DNA of 41,885 nucleotides, taken from contig JANTFS010000004.1 of the NCBI GenBank assembly GCA_024763335.1, positions 1 through 41,885 of the forward strand, given 5' to 3'. The position numbers and the translations under genes were made by a program. The notes beneath the pieces are model-generated. The model was not told the origin of the DNA. It searched no databases and saw only the letters and a list, made by a program, of their open reading frames with translations. How positions within the stretch are numbered: the stretch's first letter is position 1; every line of letters begins with the position of its first letter. Below are positions 31,747 to 40,361 of the stretch, one piece after another. The stretch comes from Paracoccaceae bacterium (GTDB lineage: Bacteria > Pseudomonadota > Alphaproteobacteria > Rhodobacterales > Rhodobacteraceae).

Positions 31747-33141
31747 ATGTTCAATTCGCTGTCGGGCCGTTTCCTGATTCTCTCGGTTGCCTTCGTGATG
31801 CTCGCGGAGGTGATGATCTTCGTCCCTTCGGTGGCACGGTTTCGCGAAGATTATCTGCGGGCGCGGCTGGAGCGGGCCCAGATCGCGTCTTTGGCGCTCC
31901 TGGCCGACGACATGATCGATCAGGGGCTGGAAAAGGAGCTGTTGCAGACCGCCGAGGTGTTCAACGTGGTGCTGCTGCGCGACGAGGCGCGCCAGCTGAT
32001 GCTGTCATCGCCGGTGCCGAGCCCGGCGGTGGCAACCTATGATCTGCGAAACGCCGGCCCGTGGGTGCTCATGCGCGATGCGATCAACCGGCTCGTCTCG
32101 CCCGGGGACGATGTGATCCGGGTGATCGGGGAACCGGTGCGCATGGGCGGGCTGGTGATCGAGGTCACCATGGCCGCCCAGCCGCTGCGCGCGGCGATGC
32201 TCGACTACGGCTTGCGGATTTTCCAGCTTTCGCTGGTGATCTCGGTGATCACGGCGGGGCTTTTGTTTCTGGCCGTGCGGGCGCTGTTCGTGCGGCCGAT
32301 CAAGAAGGTGGCGAGCGCGATGGCCTCCTTCGCCCAGGCGCCGGAAGATGCCCGGCGCGTGTTGGAACCATCCTCAAGGCTGCGCGAATTGCGCGAGGCA
32401 GAAGAGGCGTTGCACGATCTTGAAACGCAGCTTTCGATGGCGCTCAAGCAAAAGGATCGCCTCGCCCAGCTTGGCGGCGCGGTGGCCCGGATCAGCCACG
32501 ATCTTCGCAACATCCTGACAACGGCGCAGCTGTTTGCCGACCGGGTCGAGATGAGCACCGATCCCGGGGTTCAGCGCACGGTGCCGAAGCTGATCGACTC
32601 GATCAACCGGGCGGTCAATCTTACCGAGTCGACGCTGGCCTTCGGGCGGGCGGAGGAACCGGCGCCGCGGTTAGCGCTGTTGCCGCTTGCCGACATCGTC
32701 ACCGATGTTGTCGAGAGCGAGCGGCTGGCAACCGGTGAGCACGACATCTCCTACGGCGAGGATGTGCCGCTTGGCCTGACCGTGCGGGCCGATCCCGAGC
32801 AGCTCTACCGCATCCTGCGCAACCTCGTGCGCAATGCTCGTCAGGCGATTGAAGCCAGCGGGGAACCGGGCGAAATCCTGGTTGCTGCCAAAGACGGGGC
32901 GGAGGAATGGACGATCACCGTCACCGACACCGGTCCGGGTCTGCCGAAAAGGGCGCGCGACTTCCTGTTTCAGCCCTTCGCTGCAGGCAGCCGCAAGGGC
33001 GGCACCGGCCTTGGCCTGGCGATTGCCGCCGAACTTGCCCGCGGCCATGGCGGAACGCTCGAGCTTGTCCGCACCGGCGAGACGGGCACCGCGTTTGCGG
33101 TCCACCTGCCGAAAGGCTTCCAGCAATCCGGGACATCCTGA
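31747..33141 (+). CDS. Orphan sensor histidine kinase
   Basis: A 464-residue membrane kinase. An N-terminal helix (about 8-28), a periplasmic domain (about 30-155) and a second helix (about 158-180) are followed by a HAMP-like linker (FVRPIKKVASAMASFAQAPED), a HisKA domain with H251 in ISHDLRNIL, and an ATPase domain with N-box LRNLVRNARQAIE, G1 DTGPGLP and G2 GGTGLGLAIAAELARGHGG. No response regulator gene is adjacent, so its partner must lie elsewhere. It starts 20 bp after the reductase gene with GGGGAGG upstream, so it probably belongs to the TVP38-reductase transcript. The signal is unknown. Confidence 0.9.
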   Translation: MFNSLSGRFLILSVAFVMLAEVMIFVPSVARFREDYLRARLERAQIASLALLADDMIDQGLEKELLQTAEVFNVVLLRDEARQLMLSSPVPSPAVATYDLRNAGPWVLMRDAINRLVSPGDDVIRVIGEPVRMGGLVIEVTMAAQPLRAAMLDYGLRIFQLSLVISVITAGLLFLAVRALFVRPIKKVASAMASFAQAPEDARRVLEPSSRLRELREAEEALHDLETQLSMALKQKDRLAQLGGAVARISHDLRNILTTAQLFADRVEMSTDPGVQRTVPKLIDSINRAVNLTESTLAFGRAEEPAPRLALLPLADIVTDVVESERLATGEHDISYGEDVPLGLTVRADPEQLYRILRNLVRNARQAIEASGEPGEILVAAKDGAEEWTITVTDTGPGLPKRARDFLFQPFAAGSRKGGTGLGLAIAAELARGHGGTLELVRTGETGTAFAVHLPKGFQQSGTS

Positions 33142-33196
33142 GCGCCGATTGGCCCTTGCAATGCCCGGCGGGGGCCGTTAAATCCCGCCTGTCCGC

Positions 33197-33273
33197 GCGC
33201 TGGTAGCTCAGCTGGATAGAGTACTTGACTACGAATCAAGGGGTCGGGGGTTCGAATCCTCCCCAGCGCGCCA
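33197..33273 (+). tRNA. tRNA-Arg (anticodon ACG)
   Basis: A full cloverleaf can be folded: acceptor GCGCTGG (33197-33203) with CCAGCGC (33263-33269), D arm from 33206, anticodon stem CTTGA/TCAAG around loop CTACGAA with anticodon ACG (33231-33233), T arm GGGGG-TTCGAAT-CCTCC, discriminator G at 33270 and encoded CCA (33271-33273). ACG is the anticodon converted to ICG by TadA to read CGU, CGC and CGA. Confidence 0.97.
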
Positions 33274-33491
33274 CAACTCCTTCCGCCACATTGATATGTT
33301 GAACAAGATCGCGGTTCGATCCGAGCCTGCGGGTCGGGGTTTTCACAGGTTTGGCGCGAAATCTCCCGGCTGGAGTTCATGTTCGGTTCAATTTCGCAGC
33401 AGGGCGCCCATTCCTTGGCGGGGAAGTGGGCAATTGCGGAGACTCTCAGCCGTCGTTTCGGTGCTGGCAATGGGTTGATCGGCAATATTTG

Positions 33492-33520
33492 TTGCTCAAC
33501 TTTTTACCTTGCGGTAAAAT
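33492..33520 (+). promoter_or_regulatory. preTA promoter with overlapping palindromic operator
   Basis: TTGCTC (33492-33497) and TAAAAT (33515-33520) are 17 bp apart upstream of preT. The palindrome TTTTACC-TTGC-GGTAAAA (33502-33519), with perfect 7-bp arms, covers the spacer and most of the -10, an ideal position for repression. It is not the RutR-type TTGACCA box. The regulator is not in the window. The remainder of 33274-33491 shows nothing I can support. Confidence 0.6.
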
Positions 33521-33548
33521 ATCGGTGGGCGCCAAAGAGAAGAGAGAC

Positions 33549-34868
33549 ATGCACAACGATCAGCTCACACCAGGAATCGAGGCCGGGCGGTTGTCGGCCG
33601 ACCAGATCGCCGAGAATTTCGCCGACCTTCACCCGCCGTTGAACGATCACGAGGCGCTGGTCGCCGCTGATCGCTGCTATTTCTGCTACGACGCGCCCTG
33701 CACACTGGCTTGTCCCACGTCGATCGACGTGCCGCTTTTCGTCCGGCAGATCGCGACGGGAACGCCGGAGGCGGCGGCGCGCACGATCTTCGACCAGAAC
33801 ATCCTCGGTGGCATGTGTGCCCGCGTATGCCCGACGGAGACACTCTGCGAAGAGGCTTGCGTGCGCGAGACCGCGGAAGGTGAACCGGTTCAGATCGCCC
33901 GTCTGCAACGCTACGCAACTGATCGGCTGATGGACGCCCAGCCCTACACCCGCGCGGCCGAGACCGGGCGAAAGGTGGCCGTGGTCGGGGCTGGCCCGGC
34001 GGGGCTCGCCTGTGCGCACAGGCTGGCCATGAAGGGGCACGACGTGGTGGTCTATGATGCCAAGCCCAAGGGCGGCGGGCTCAACGAATACGGCATCGCC
34101 GCCTACAAGGCGCCTGACGATTTTGCCCAGGCCGAGCTGGACTGGCTGCTGAAGATCGGCGGGATCCGCGTTGAATACGGTCGAAAGCTTGGCGATGATC
34201 TGACGCTTGCCAGCCTTCAGAAGGGTTTCGACGTGGTGTTCCTCGGGATGGGCCTCGCCGGGGTCAACAAGTTGGCGCTCGACGGCGCGCATCCCGGCGT
34301 CGAAAATGCCGTCGACTGGATTGCCCGGATGCGCCAGTCGCCGGACAAGACCGACGTGCCGGTGGGCCGCAACGTGGTGGTGATCGGCGGCGGGATGACG
34401 GCGGTCGATGCCGCGGTGCAGTCGAAACTGCTCGGGGCCGAGACCGTGACGATGGCCTACCGCCGCGATCGCGCTGCGATGGCCGCCTCCGAATACGAAC
34501 AGGATCTCGCCGCATCGAAAGGCGTGCACATCCTTTACAACGCCGCGCCGAAAGCGCTGGGCGCGGGGGCGATCACGCTCGCGCGCACAAAAACCAGCAA
34601 CGGCGCGCTGGTGGAAACCGGCGAAGAGATCGAGCTGGCGGCCGACCAGGTTTTGCTTGCCGTCGGCCAGACGCTGGCTGGCGCCCCGGAGATTCTGGCG
34701 CTTGATGGCGGAAAGATCGCGGTGACCGGTCCCGGCCGCACCTCGGTGGCCGGGATCTGGGCCGGCGGCGACTGCGCCTCGGGCGGTGAGGATCTTACCG
34801 TCACCGCCGTGGCCGAGGGCCGCGACGCCGCCGAAGACATCCACGCACATCTGATGGGAGAGGCGTGA
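33549..34868 (+). CDS. preT: NAD-dependent dihydropyrimidine dehydrogenase subunit PreT
   Basis: Electron-input subunit of bacterial dihydropyrimidine dehydrogenase, which reduces uracil and thymine with NADH. The 439-residue product has two N-terminal [4Fe-4S] motifs (C43, C46, C51, C55 and C90, C94, C100, C104), an FAD motif VAVVGAGPAGLACA (147-152 glycines), GGGLNEYGIAAYK and a second nucleotide motif VVVIGGGMTAVDAAV. It ends with the WAGGDCASGGEDLTVTAVAEGRDAA segment. The ATG at 33549 follows a purine-rich AAGAGAAGAGAGA stretch. The frame is open to 33351 but the extra part is not family sequence. preA starts one base after its stop. Confidence 0.94.
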   Translation: MHNDQLTPGIEAGRLSADQIAENFADLHPPLNDHEALVAADRCYFCYDAPCTLACPTSIDVPLFVRQIATGTPEAAARTIFDQNILGGMCARVCPTETLCEEACVRETAEGEPVQIARLQRYATDRLMDAQPYTRAAETGRKVAVVGAGPAGLACAHRLAMKGHDVVVYDAKPKGGGLNEYGIAAYKAPDDFAQAELDWLLKIGGIRVEYGRKLGDDLTLASLQKGFDVVFLGMGLAGVNKLALDGAHPGVENAVDWIARMRQSPDKTDVPVGRNVVVIGGGMTAVDAAVQSKLLGAETVTMAYRRDRAAMAASEYEQDLAASKGVHILYNAAPKALGAGAITLARTKTSNGALVETGEEIELAADQVLLAVGQTLAGAPEILALDGGKIAVTGPGRTSVAGIWAGGDCASGGEDLTVTAVAEGRDAAEDIHAHLMGEA

Positions 34869-34869
34869 C

Positions 34870-36198
34870 ATGGCCGACCTTCGCAGCAATTTCCTCGGGA
34901 TCAAGTCTCCCAACCCGTTCTGGCTGGCTTCCGCGCCGCCGACCGACAAGGAATACAACGTCCGCCGGGCCTACGAGGCCGGTTGGGGCGGTGTTGTCTG
35001 GAAGACCTTGGGTGAAGACGGGCCGCCTGTCGTCAACGTCTCCGGGCCGCGCTATGGCGCCATCCACGGGCCCGACCGGCGGCTTCTCGGTCTCAACAAC
35101 ATCGAGCTGATCACCGATCGCCCGCTTGAGGTGAACCTGCGCGAGATCACGTCGGTCAAGCGCGACTACCCCGACCGCGCGCTCGTCGTTTCGCTCATGG
35201 TGCCTTGCGAGCAGGAGCCGTGGGAGAAGATCATTCGCCGGGTTGAGGAGACCGGCGCCGACGGGGTCGAGCTCAATTTCGGCTGCCCCCACGGCATGGC
35301 CGAACGGGGCATGGGCTCGGCTGTGGGCCAGGTTCCGGAATATATCGAGATGGTCACGCGGTGGGTGCGTAACGCCACCCGGATGCCGGTGATCGTGAAG
35401 CTCACGCCGAATGTCACCAACATCCTCGCGCCTGCCGAGGCGGCGATGCGCGGCGGTGCCGATGCGGTGAGCCTGATCAACACGATCAACTCGATCACCT
35501 CGGTGGATATCGACACATTCGCCCCCGAGCCGACAATCGACGGTTGGGGCGCGCATGGCGGCTATTGCGGCCCGGCGGTGAAGCCGATCGCGCTCAACAT
35601 GGTGGCCGAGATCGCCCGTCACGCGGCGACGGCGAAGCTGCCGATCTCGGGCATCGGCGGCGTCACCACGTGGCGCGATGCGGTGGAATTCATGATGCTC
35701 GGGGCCTCCAACGTGCAGGTCTGCACCGCGGCGATGACCTATGGTTTCAAGATCGTGCAGGAGATGATCTCGGGGCTCGAGCAATACATGGACGAGAAGG
35801 GCTTTTCCTCGCTCGACGAGATTGTCGGCCGCGCCGTGCCGAACGTGAAGGACTGGAACGAGCTGAACCTGAACTACGTCACCAAGGCGGTGATCGACCA
35901 GGACAAGTGCATCCAGTGCGGCCGCTGCTACGCGGCCTGCGAAGACACCTCGCACCAGGCGATCGCGATGAGCGAAGACCGGGTGTTCACGGTGAAAGAC
36001 GACGAATGCGTGGCCTGCAACCTCTGCGTCAACGTCTGCCCGGTCGAGGAGTGCATCACCATGAAGGAGCTGCCGCTCGGCGCCGTCGATGAACGCACGG
36101 GCCGCAAGGTCGAGCCCTATCTGAACTGGCCGCAGCATCCCAACAACACGCCCGACAATTGCGGCTGGGATCCCGATCCGGCCGAGCCGGTGCAATAG
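34870..36198 (+). CDS. preA: NAD-dependent dihydropyrimidine dehydrogenase subunit PreA
   Basis: Catalytic subunit of dihydropyrimidine dehydrogenase. The 442-residue product has a dihydroorotate dehydrogenase-like FMN barrel with ELNFGCPHGMAERGMG, where N136 and C139 match N668 and the catalytic C671 of mammalian DPD, and NTINS (N204, T205) matching the pyrimidine-binding N736/T737. Two C-terminal [4Fe-4S] motifs follow: C347, C350, C353, C357 and C380, C383, C386, C390. Together with preT it makes a complete enzyme. A strong terminator lies about 50 bp after the stop. Confidence 0.95.
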   Translation: MADLRSNFLGIKSPNPFWLASAPPTDKEYNVRRAYEAGWGGVVWKTLGEDGPPVVNVSGPRYGAIHGPDRRLLGLNNIELITDRPLEVNLREITSVKRDYPDRALVVSLMVPCEQEPWEKIIRRVEETGADGVELNFGCPHGMAERGMGSAVGQVPEYIEMVTRWVRNATRMPVIVKLTPNVTNILAPAEAAMRGGADAVSLINTINSITSVDIDTFAPEPTIDGWGAHGGYCGPAVKPIALNMVAEIARHAATAKLPISGIGGVTTWRDAVEFMMLGASNVQVCTAAMTYGFKIVQEMISGLEQYMDEKGFSSLDEIVGRAVPNVKDWNELNLNYVTKAVIDQDKCIQCGRCYAACEDTSHQAIAMSEDRVFTVKDDECVACNLCVNVCPVEECITMKELPLGAVDERTGRKVEPYLNWPQHPNNTPDNCGWDPDPAEPVQ

Positions 36199-36248
36199 CC
36201 TCAGGTCTGGCGGTCCCGGGTCCTCCCCTTTGCCCGGGCCGTGAAGTC

Positions 36249-36283
36249 GCCCCGCCCATGCGCGAGCATGTGGCGGGGCTTTT
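36249..36283 (+). terminator. Terminator of preTA
   Basis: GCCCCGCC (36249-36256) pairs with GGCGGGGC (36272-36279), with CATGC/GCATG continuing the stem inside, followed by TTTT (36280-36283). It is well placed 50 bp after preA. Confidence 0.85.
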
Positions 36284-36321
36284 CTTGCGGGCACCACCCG
36301 CGGCTGCACCGGGCGATGAAC

Positions 36322-36351
36322 AAAAAAAGCCCCGCCGGAGGGCGGGGCTTT
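36322..36351 (-). terminator. Terminator of the hydA-ABC operon
   Basis: AAAGCCCCGCC (36326-36336) and GGCGGGGCTTT (36341-36351) form an 11-bp perfect stem with a 4-nt loop. Read on the minus strand it is followed by an uninterrupted T7 tract, so it ends the leftward operon whose last stop is at 36371. Its GC core is identical to that of the preTA terminator 70 bp away. Confidence 0.9.
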
Positions 36352-36370
36352 GGATTTTTTGGAGGCGTTG

Positions 36371-37357
36371 CTATTGCAGCGCTTCGTCGGTGATCGCCAG
36401 CGTGTAGGCGCCCACCGGTTCCTTGGTGATCACCGGGTCCGAACCGCCGGCCATCAGCGTGGCCACGGTCCGCTCGTAATCGGCCGGGTCAAGTGCGCCG
36501 TTGGAACCTGCGGTGAGCTTGGCGACCTCGCCCATCATCCGCACCTGGTGCTCCTCGGTCTGGGCGCCGGTCTCATCGTAGTCGAGCACGATCATCGCCG
36601 CCGCCTCGGGGTTCTCCTCGGCCCATTTCCAGCCTTTCATCGAGGCGCGCACGAAGCGCACCATCTGATCGACGAAGGCCGGGTCGTCGAGCCGCTCCTC
36701 GATGACGTAAAGGCCGTCTTCGAGCGTGGCGACGCCCTGATCTTCATACTTGAAGGTGATGAGATCGTCCGGCGAGAGGCCCGCGTCGATGATCTGCCAG
36801 TACTCGTTGTAGGTCATCGTCGAGACGCAGTCGGCCTGACCTTGCAGGATCGGGTCGACGTTGAAGCCCTGCTTGAGCACCGTCACGCCATCATCGCCGC
36901 CGTCGGTGGAAATGCCGAGCGTGCTCATCCAGCTCAGGAACGGGTATTCGTTGCCGAAGAACCAGACGCCGAGCGTGTGGCCCGGGAAATCGGCCGGGCT
37001 GGTGATGCCCGAATCCTTGCGGCAGGTGAGCATCATGCCCGAGTGCTTGAAGGGCTGGGCGATGTTGACCACCGGTGCCCCCTGTTCCCGCGCCGCCAAC
37101 GCCGACGGCATCCAGTCGATCATCACGTCGGCTCCGCCGCCCATGAGCACCTGCACCGGTGCCACGTCGGGCCCGCCGGGCTTGATGGTCACGTTGAGGT
37201 CTTCGTCGGCGTAGAACCCCTTGTCGAGCGCGACGTAGTAGCCAGCGAACTGCGCCTGCGTCACCCATTTGAGTTGCAGCGTGACGTCATCGGCGGCCAG
37301 CGCGCCGCCCGCCATGAAGCCCAGGGCCGCAATGGCCCCCGTCAGGTTTTTGAACAT
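36371..37357 (-). CDS. ABC transporter substrate-binding protein, NMT1/THI5-like
   Basis: A 328-residue periplasmic binding protein. It has a Sec signal peptide (MFKNLTGAIAALGFMAGGALA, cleavage near residue 21), then VTLQLKWVTQAQFAGYYVALDKGFY, the THI5-like opening shared with ThiY and related proteins, and GGADVMIDWMPSALAAREQG. Family members bind pyrimidine-like or sulfonate ligands. Because the operon also encodes dihydropyrimidinase and faces preTA, the ligand is probably a pyrimidine, dihydropyrimidine or hydantoin; this is inferred from context. It is the last gene of the operon, 30 bp after the permease gene and followed by a terminator. Confidence 0.88.
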   Translation of the reverse strand: MFKNLTGAIAALGFMAGGALAADDVTLQLKWVTQAQFAGYYVALDKGFYADEDLNVTIKPGGPDVAPVQVLMGGGADVMIDWMPSALAAREQGAPVVNIAQPFKHSGMMLTCRKDSGITSPADFPGHTLGVWFFGNEYPFLSWMSTLGISTDGGDDGVTVLKQGFNVDPILQGQADCVSTMTYNEYWQIIDAGLSPDDLITFKYEDQGVATLEDGLYVIEERLDDPAFVDQMVRFVRASMKGWKWAEENPEAAAMIVLDYDETGAQTEEHQVRMMGEVAKLTAGSNGALDPADYERTVATLMAGGSDPVITKEPVGAYTLAITDEALQ

Positions 37358-37387
37358 GTGTTTTCTCCCAGTTGGTTAATCCGGTTT

Positions 37388-38233
37388 CTAGTTTTGTTGC
37401 GACGGATGCCAGAAGGTCACCGCCCTTTCGACCATCGCGACCGCGCCATAGAACGCAGATCCGGCCAAAGCCGCGACGGTGATTTCTGCCCAGACCATAT
37501 CAAGCCCGAGCTTGCCGACCTCGGTCGAAATCCGAAATCCCATTCCCTTGATCGGACTACCGAAGAATTCGGCCACAATCGCGCCGATCAAGGCAAGGGT
37601 TGTTGCAATTTTCAGCCCGTTGAAAACGGCGGGCATCGCCGCGGGCAGGCGCAGTTTGAACAATGATTGCCAGTAGCCCGCGGAATAGGTTGCCATCAGG
37701 TCGCGTTGCATCTTTTCGGTTGCCGCAAGGCCCTGCACGGTGTTCACCAGCATCGGGAAGAACACCATCGCCACGACAACGGCCGCCTTGGATTGCCAGT
37801 CAAACCCGAACCACATCACCAGGATCGGCGCGGTGCCGACGATCGGCAGCGCGGCCACGAAATTGCCCACCGGCAGCAGGCCGCGCTGGAGGAAGGGCGA
37901 ACGGTCGATCAGGATCGCGACGAGGAAGGCCGAACCGGTGCCGATGAAGTAGCCCGACAGCGCGCCCTTGACGAATGTCTGCACGAAGTCGGTCCAGAGC
38001 ACGTCTGTCGAACTGGCAAAGCGGGCGATGATGGCCGAGGGCGGCGGCAGGATGACGGACGGCACGTCGAGCCCGCGCACCAGCCCCTCCCAAACGCCAA
38101 TCACGGTGATGCCGAAGATCGCCGGCACCATGATGCGCACCCAGCGGCTGGCATTCCAGCGCGAGTTCGCGAGCCAGTTGTTGAGCAGATAGGCGACGAG
38201 CCAGAAGCCGAGCGAAAGGATCACGAGCGTCAT
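37388..38233 (-). CDS. ABC transporter permease (SsuC/TauC type), second subunit
   Basis: A 281-residue BPD-type permease with about six membrane segments. The core includes FVKGALSGYFIGTGSAFLVAILID and the ATPase-contact loop reading ATEKMQRDLMATYSAGYWQSLFKLRLPAAMPAVFNGLK, as in nitrate/taurine/pyrimidine family permeases. It has an N-terminal helix (LVILSLGFWLVAYLLNNWL). The start overlaps the stop of the other permease as ATGA (38230-38233), so the two probably form a heterodimer. Substrate specificity is inferred from the neighbouring pyrimidine genes. Confidence 0.9.
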   Translation of the reverse strand: MTLVILSLGFWLVAYLLNNWLANSRWNASRWVRIMVPAIFGITVIGVWEGLVRGLDVPSVILPPPSAIIARFASSTDVLWTDFVQTFVKGALSGYFIGTGSAFLVAILIDRSPFLQRGLLPVGNFVAALPIVGTAPILVMWFGFDWQSKAAVVVAMVFFPMLVNTVQGLAATEKMQRDLMATYSAGYWQSLFKLRLPAAMPAVFNGLKIATTLALIGAIVAEFFGSPIKGMGFRISTEVGKLGLDMVWAEITVAALAGSAFYGAVAMVERAVTFWHPSQQN

Positions 38234-39105
38234 GGCTCCATCCCCATCCGCTTGAGCGTTCCGCGTTCGATCAGCCCGATGATCGCGACAAGCGCTGCGG
38301 CGAGGATCGCGGCGGCGAACAGCGCCGACCAGATCTGGATGGTCTGGCCGTAATAGCTGCCCGACAGCATGCGCGCGCCGAGGCCGCGGATCGCACCTGT
38401 GGGAAGCTCCCCGACGATGGTGCCGACGAGCGCCGCGGCGATGGAGATCTTCAGCGCCGTGAAGAAATAGGGCATCGAGGCGGGCAGGCGGAGCTTCCAG
38501 AAAGTGCTGGCGCCGGTCGCCGAGTAGGTCGACAGCAGGTCGAGCTGGTCACGCCCGGGTGCGCGCAGGCCCTTGACCATGCCCACCACGACCGGAAAGA
38601 AGCTCAGATAGGCCGAGATGATCGCCTTGGGAATGATCCCGCTGATGCCGATCGAGTTGAGCACGACGATGATCATCGGGGCAATCGCGAGGATGGGGAT
38701 GGTCTGGCTGGCAATCGCCCATGGCATCACCGCCATGTCCATCGCCCGGTTGTAGACGATACCGACGGCGAGCAGCACACCGGCCGTCGTGCCGATCACG
38801 AAGCCGAGCAAGGTGGCCGAGAGCGTGTACCAGGCATGGGTGATCAGCGATCGCTTCGAGAACGCCCGGCCCTTGAGGGCCATCTCGCCGGTTGATTTCC
38901 ACAGTTCTGCCACCACCTGATGCGGCGCGGGCAGACGTGGCCGGTCCTGGCTCCAGGTATCGGCAACAAGCTCGGTCAGGCTCAGCGTCACATCATTGCG
39001 CGCCGCCTGCTCGCGGGCCCATTTGGCGTTCATCGGGATCGCCGCGGCATACCACAAGAGCACGATGGCGGTGACGACGGTGAGGATGGGAAGGACGGCT
39101 CTCAT
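38230..39105 (-). CDS. ABC transporter permease (SsuC/TauC type), first subunit
   Basis: A 291-residue permease related to the preceding one. It has an N-terminal helix (VLPILTVVTAIVLLWYAAAI), a periplasmic stretch to about residue 90, then the BPD core (LSATLLGFVIGTTAGVLLAVGI, IPILAIAPMIIVVL) and the EAA-like loop ending FWKLRLPASMPYFFTALKISIAAALVG. It lies 30 bp after the ATPase gene and is coupled to the second permease. Two different permeases with a THI5-like binding protein is a usual arrangement for pyrimidine and thiamine-precursor importers. Confidence 0.9.
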   Translation of the reverse strand: MRAVLPILTVVTAIVLLWYAAAIPMNAKWAREQAARNDVTLSLTELVADTWSQDRPRLPAPHQVVAELWKSTGEMALKGRAFSKRSLITHAWYTLSATLLGFVIGTTAGVLLAVGIVYNRAMDMAVMPWAIASQTIPILAIAPMIIVVLNSIGISGIIPKAIISAYLSFFPVVVGMVKGLRAPGRDQLDLLSTYSATGASTFWKLRLPASMPYFFTALKISIAAALVGTIVGELPTGAIRGLGARMLSGSYYGQTIQIWSALFAAAILAAALVAIIGLIERGTLKRMGMEP

Positions 39106-39135
39106 CCTGCCCTCCGGCGGTGTTTGTGGCTCGGG

Positions 39136-39918
39136 CTATTCGTCATAGGCATGCCCCGCTCTCAGCCCCTCGCGCACCCGGTGCGCAATGGCGAGGAATT
39201 CCGGCGTGTCGCGGATTTCCAACGGGCGCTCTTTCGGCAGCGTTGACTCGATCACATCCGTGATCCGCCCCGGGCGCGGGCTCATCACCACGATCTTGGT
39301 CGACAGATACACCGCTTCGGGGATCGAATGGGTGACGAATCCGATGGTCTTCTCCGTGCGCGCCCAAAGCGCCAGAAGCTGCTCGTTGAGATGGTCGCGC
39401 ACGATCTCGTCGAGCGCGCCGAAGGGCTCATCCATCAGCAGGATGTCGGCGTCAAACGCCAGCGCCCGGGCAATCGAGGCGCGCTGCTGCATTCCGCCCG
39501 ACAATTGCCAGGGGAATTTCTGGCCAAAGCCCTCGAGATCGACCAGTTTCATGACTTCTTGCACCCGCTTGTCATGCTCGGGGCGCGGATACCCCATGAT
39601 TTCCAGCGGAAGCCGGATATTGCCGGCGATGGTGCGCCACGGGTAGAGCCCGGCGTGCTGGAACACGTAACCATAGGCCCGGCTGCGCCGCGCCTCGTCG
39701 GGGCTCATCCCGTTGACCGAAATGGTTCCGCCAGTCGGGTGCTCGAGCGCGGCCACGACCCGCAGGAAGGTGGTCTTCCCACAGCCCGACGGGCCGATGA
39801 AACTCACGAATTCGCCCTTGCAAACCTCGAGGTCCACCCCCTTGAGGGCGTGAACCGGTCCGTCACGGGTCTCGAAAGTCAGGTCCAGTCCGCGGGCCGC
39901 GATGACGGGTTTCTTCAC
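39136..39918 (-). CDS. ABC transporter ATP-binding protein (nitrate/taurine/pyrimidine type)
   Basis: A 260-residue ATPase energising the importer encoded downstream. Walker A is GPSGCGKTT, the signature is LSGGMQQRASIARAL, Walker B ILLMDEPFGALDEI and the switch histidine is in FVTHSIPEAVYLS, which identifies the TauB/SsuB/ThiZ branch. The start is GTG at 39918, overlapping the VOC stop as GTGA, so it is coupled to that gene. Confidence 0.92.
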   Translation of the reverse strand: MKKPVIAARGLDLTFETRDGPVHALKGVDLEVCKGEFVSFIGPSGCGKTTFLRVVAALEHPTGGTISVNGMSPDEARRSRAYGYVFQHAGLYPWRTIAGNIRLPLEIMGYPRPEHDKRVQEVMKLVDLEGFGQKFPWQLSGGMQQRASIARALAFDADILLMDEPFGALDEIVRDHLNEQLLALWARTEKTIGFVTHSIPEAVYLSTKIVVMSPRPGRITDVIESTLPKERPLEIRDTPEFLAIAHRVREGLRAGHAYDE

Positions 39919-40361
39919 GCTTCAAATCCCCAGAGTTTCGGTTCGGCAAACTCCACGCTGTTGCGGCCCGGATCGCGGACGTAGATCGAGCGCGCGCCGT
40001 TCGGCCATGCGAAATCGGCCTCGATCTCCACGTCCTGCGCGGTGAGGTGCGCGGCCCAGCCGTCGAGCGCCGGGCCGGGCACCCGAAAGCAGATGTGCCC
40101 CGGCCCATGCGCACCGTGCGTAGGCACCGGCAGATCGTCCGGGGCGGGCGGCTTTGCCGTTTCGCTCGGGTTGAACACCAGCACCACGGCGTTACCGGCG
40201 CGGAAAAAGAGGTTCCGCGGTTTGCTGCGCACCATCACCTCCAGACCAAGAACGCCGGCATAGAAGGTCTCTGCCGCATCGAGATCGTCGATATAGACAG
40301 CAGCTTCGAGAATGCCGCCAGGCGCCTCGGGACGGGGGACGGATGGGGACAGGGCCGCCAT
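39915..40361 (-). CDS. VOC (glyoxalase/dioxygenase superfamily) protein
   Basis: A 148-residue vicinal-oxygen-chelate protein with paired beta-alpha-beta modules: ILEAAVYIDDLDAAETFYAGVLGLEV in the first, GPGHICFRVPGPALDGW and SIYVRDPGRNSVEFAEP in the second. A metal-binding set of H (GHICF) and E (VEFAEP) is visible. Related proteins are glyoxalases, isomerases and fosfomycin-type transferases; the reaction here is unknown. The ATG at 40361 overlaps the hydA stop as TAATG, and its stop overlaps the ATPase start, so it is built into the pyrimidine operon and may act on a pathway intermediate. Confidence 0.88.
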   Translation of the reverse strand: MAALSPSVPRPEAPGGILEAAVYIDDLDAAETFYAGVLGLEVMVRSKPRNLFFRAGNAVVLVFNPSETAKPPAPDDLPVPTHGAHGPGHICFRVPGPALDGWAAHLTAQDVEIEADFAWPNGARSIYVRDPGRNSVEFAEPKLWGFEA

